Of a DNA stretch of 34,942 bases, positions 34,783-34,942 are shown piece by piece (the stretch's first letter is position 1; every line of letters begins with the position of its first letter). Where the stretch lies: NCBI GenBank assembly GCA_021808105.1, contig JAKBCC010000027.1, forward strand, positions 2,676 to 37,617, in the 5' to 3' direction. This DNA comes from Planctomycetota bacterium. Lineage in GTDB: Bacteria > Planctomycetota > Phycisphaerae > WQYP01. The notes below the pieces were generated by a model. It saw only the letters and a program-made list of their open reading frames with translations. It searched no databases and was not told where the DNA came from. Position numbers and translations under genes: made by a program.

Positions 34783-34847
34783 GTGCTCTGTCACGGCAAG
34801 AAAATGGGGTATGCACCGAGGTCGTGTGGCAGGGGGCGGTTTGGTTT
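34783..34847 (+). repeat. 64-bp direct repeat, right copy
   Basis: It starts GTGCTCTGTCACGGCAAGAA and ends GCGGTTTGGT. It lies just upstream of the cupin gene and overlaps the region where that gene's promoter should be (TTGGTT 34841-34846, 17-bp spacer, TAGAAT 34864-34869). Confidence 0.8.
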
Positions 34848-34913
34848 GACGGGGTACCCGCCTTAGAATCTTGGTGTGGCAGAGCACTGGAATCATCTTT
34901 ATGGAGACCCTGT

Positions 34914-34942
34914 ATGGAAATCAAACGCAGCGGCTCGCAACC
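34914..34942 (+). CDS. Probable cupin-domain protein, first codons only
   Basis: The ATG at 34914 is preceded by GGAG at 7 nt. The frame stays open to the window end and reads MEIKRSGSQP. This opening is one I recognise from small single-domain cupin proteins of the mandelonitrile lyase-like group, but ten residues are thin evidence. The rest of the gene lies outside the window. Confidence 0.5.

Larger units (their letters stand above)
34115..34913. other. Repeat-rich non-coding stretch
   Basis: About 800 bases without a credible gene. A direct repeat of about 64 bp (34158-34221 and 34783-34847) frames two inverted pairs of a 26-bp repeat. Short reading frames here merely translate the repeats (for example Pro-rich PPPATxPRCxPxFLAVxEH on the minus strand, twice). 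Confidence 0.75.

Noticed and set aside
34444..34896. Minus-strand frame of 150 codons, and a similar one at 34050-34409
   Set aside because: Both translate the 64-bp and 26-bp repeats; their shared Pro-rich segment reflects the DNA repeat and not a protein family.

Overview
The window looks like chromosomal DNA of a planctomycete, most likely class Phycisphaerae. This is inference from gene content: an Alternative Complex III plus caa3-type oxidase cluster, HEAT-repeat and STN-like (secretin short N-terminal domain) secreted proteins typical of that phylum, and many REP-like repeats. There is no rRNA or other marker to prove it.

Layout. (1) 1-1816: the 3' part of a tRNA-Ser(GCT), a decayed REP-associated tyrosine transposase (RAYT), and an intact RAYT gene bracketed by its own paired REP hairpins. 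(2) 1817-2803: an aldo/keto reductase on the minus strand. (3) 2939-7197, plus strand: a promoter followed by an apparent operon of a two-domain NitT/TauT-type ABC permease, its ATPase, a free-standing AAA-associated domain protein, a small lipoprotein and a YkgJ-type cysteine-cluster protein. (4) 7234-22977, minus strand: a 15.7-kb respiratory operon. In transcription order it holds actA, actB, actC, actD, actE, actF, a membrane-anchored cytochrome c, a SCO copper chaperone, coxB (fused to two cytochrome c domains), coxA (A2-type), coxC, coxD and a second subunit-III gene. Alternative Complex III oxidises quinol and passes electrons through cytochrome c domains to the CuA centre of CoxB and on to the haem-copper site of CoxA. 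(5) 23625-25778: a DinG/XPD-type Fe-S helicase on the minus strand. (6) 25860-28422: a promoter with consensus -35 and -10 boxes, a roughly 200-nt structured leader, and a secreted HEAT-repeat protein with a degenerate receiver-like domain. (7) 28536-30363: two related secreted STN-like proteins on the minus strand. (8) 30489-34114: ribD (plus), trpS (minus) and a family-2 glycosyltransferase (plus). (9) 34115-34942: a repeat-rich non-coding stretch ending in the first codons of a probable cupin gene.

The most distinctive feature is the density and variety of short palindromic repeats. I see four families: RAYT-linked GTTAG hairpins; 71-bp GAGCACCG elements, two of them inside the cox operon; a GGTGTCAGGTACC repeat; and 26-bp CCGCGGATTACGCGGAT repeats arranged as inverted pairs. 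The best candidates for new biology are the switch-like leader with the HEAT/pseudo-receiver protein at 25860-28422, the intra-operon repeat block at 7982-8177, and the near-duplicate cytochrome c domains of CoxB and the free cytochrome.
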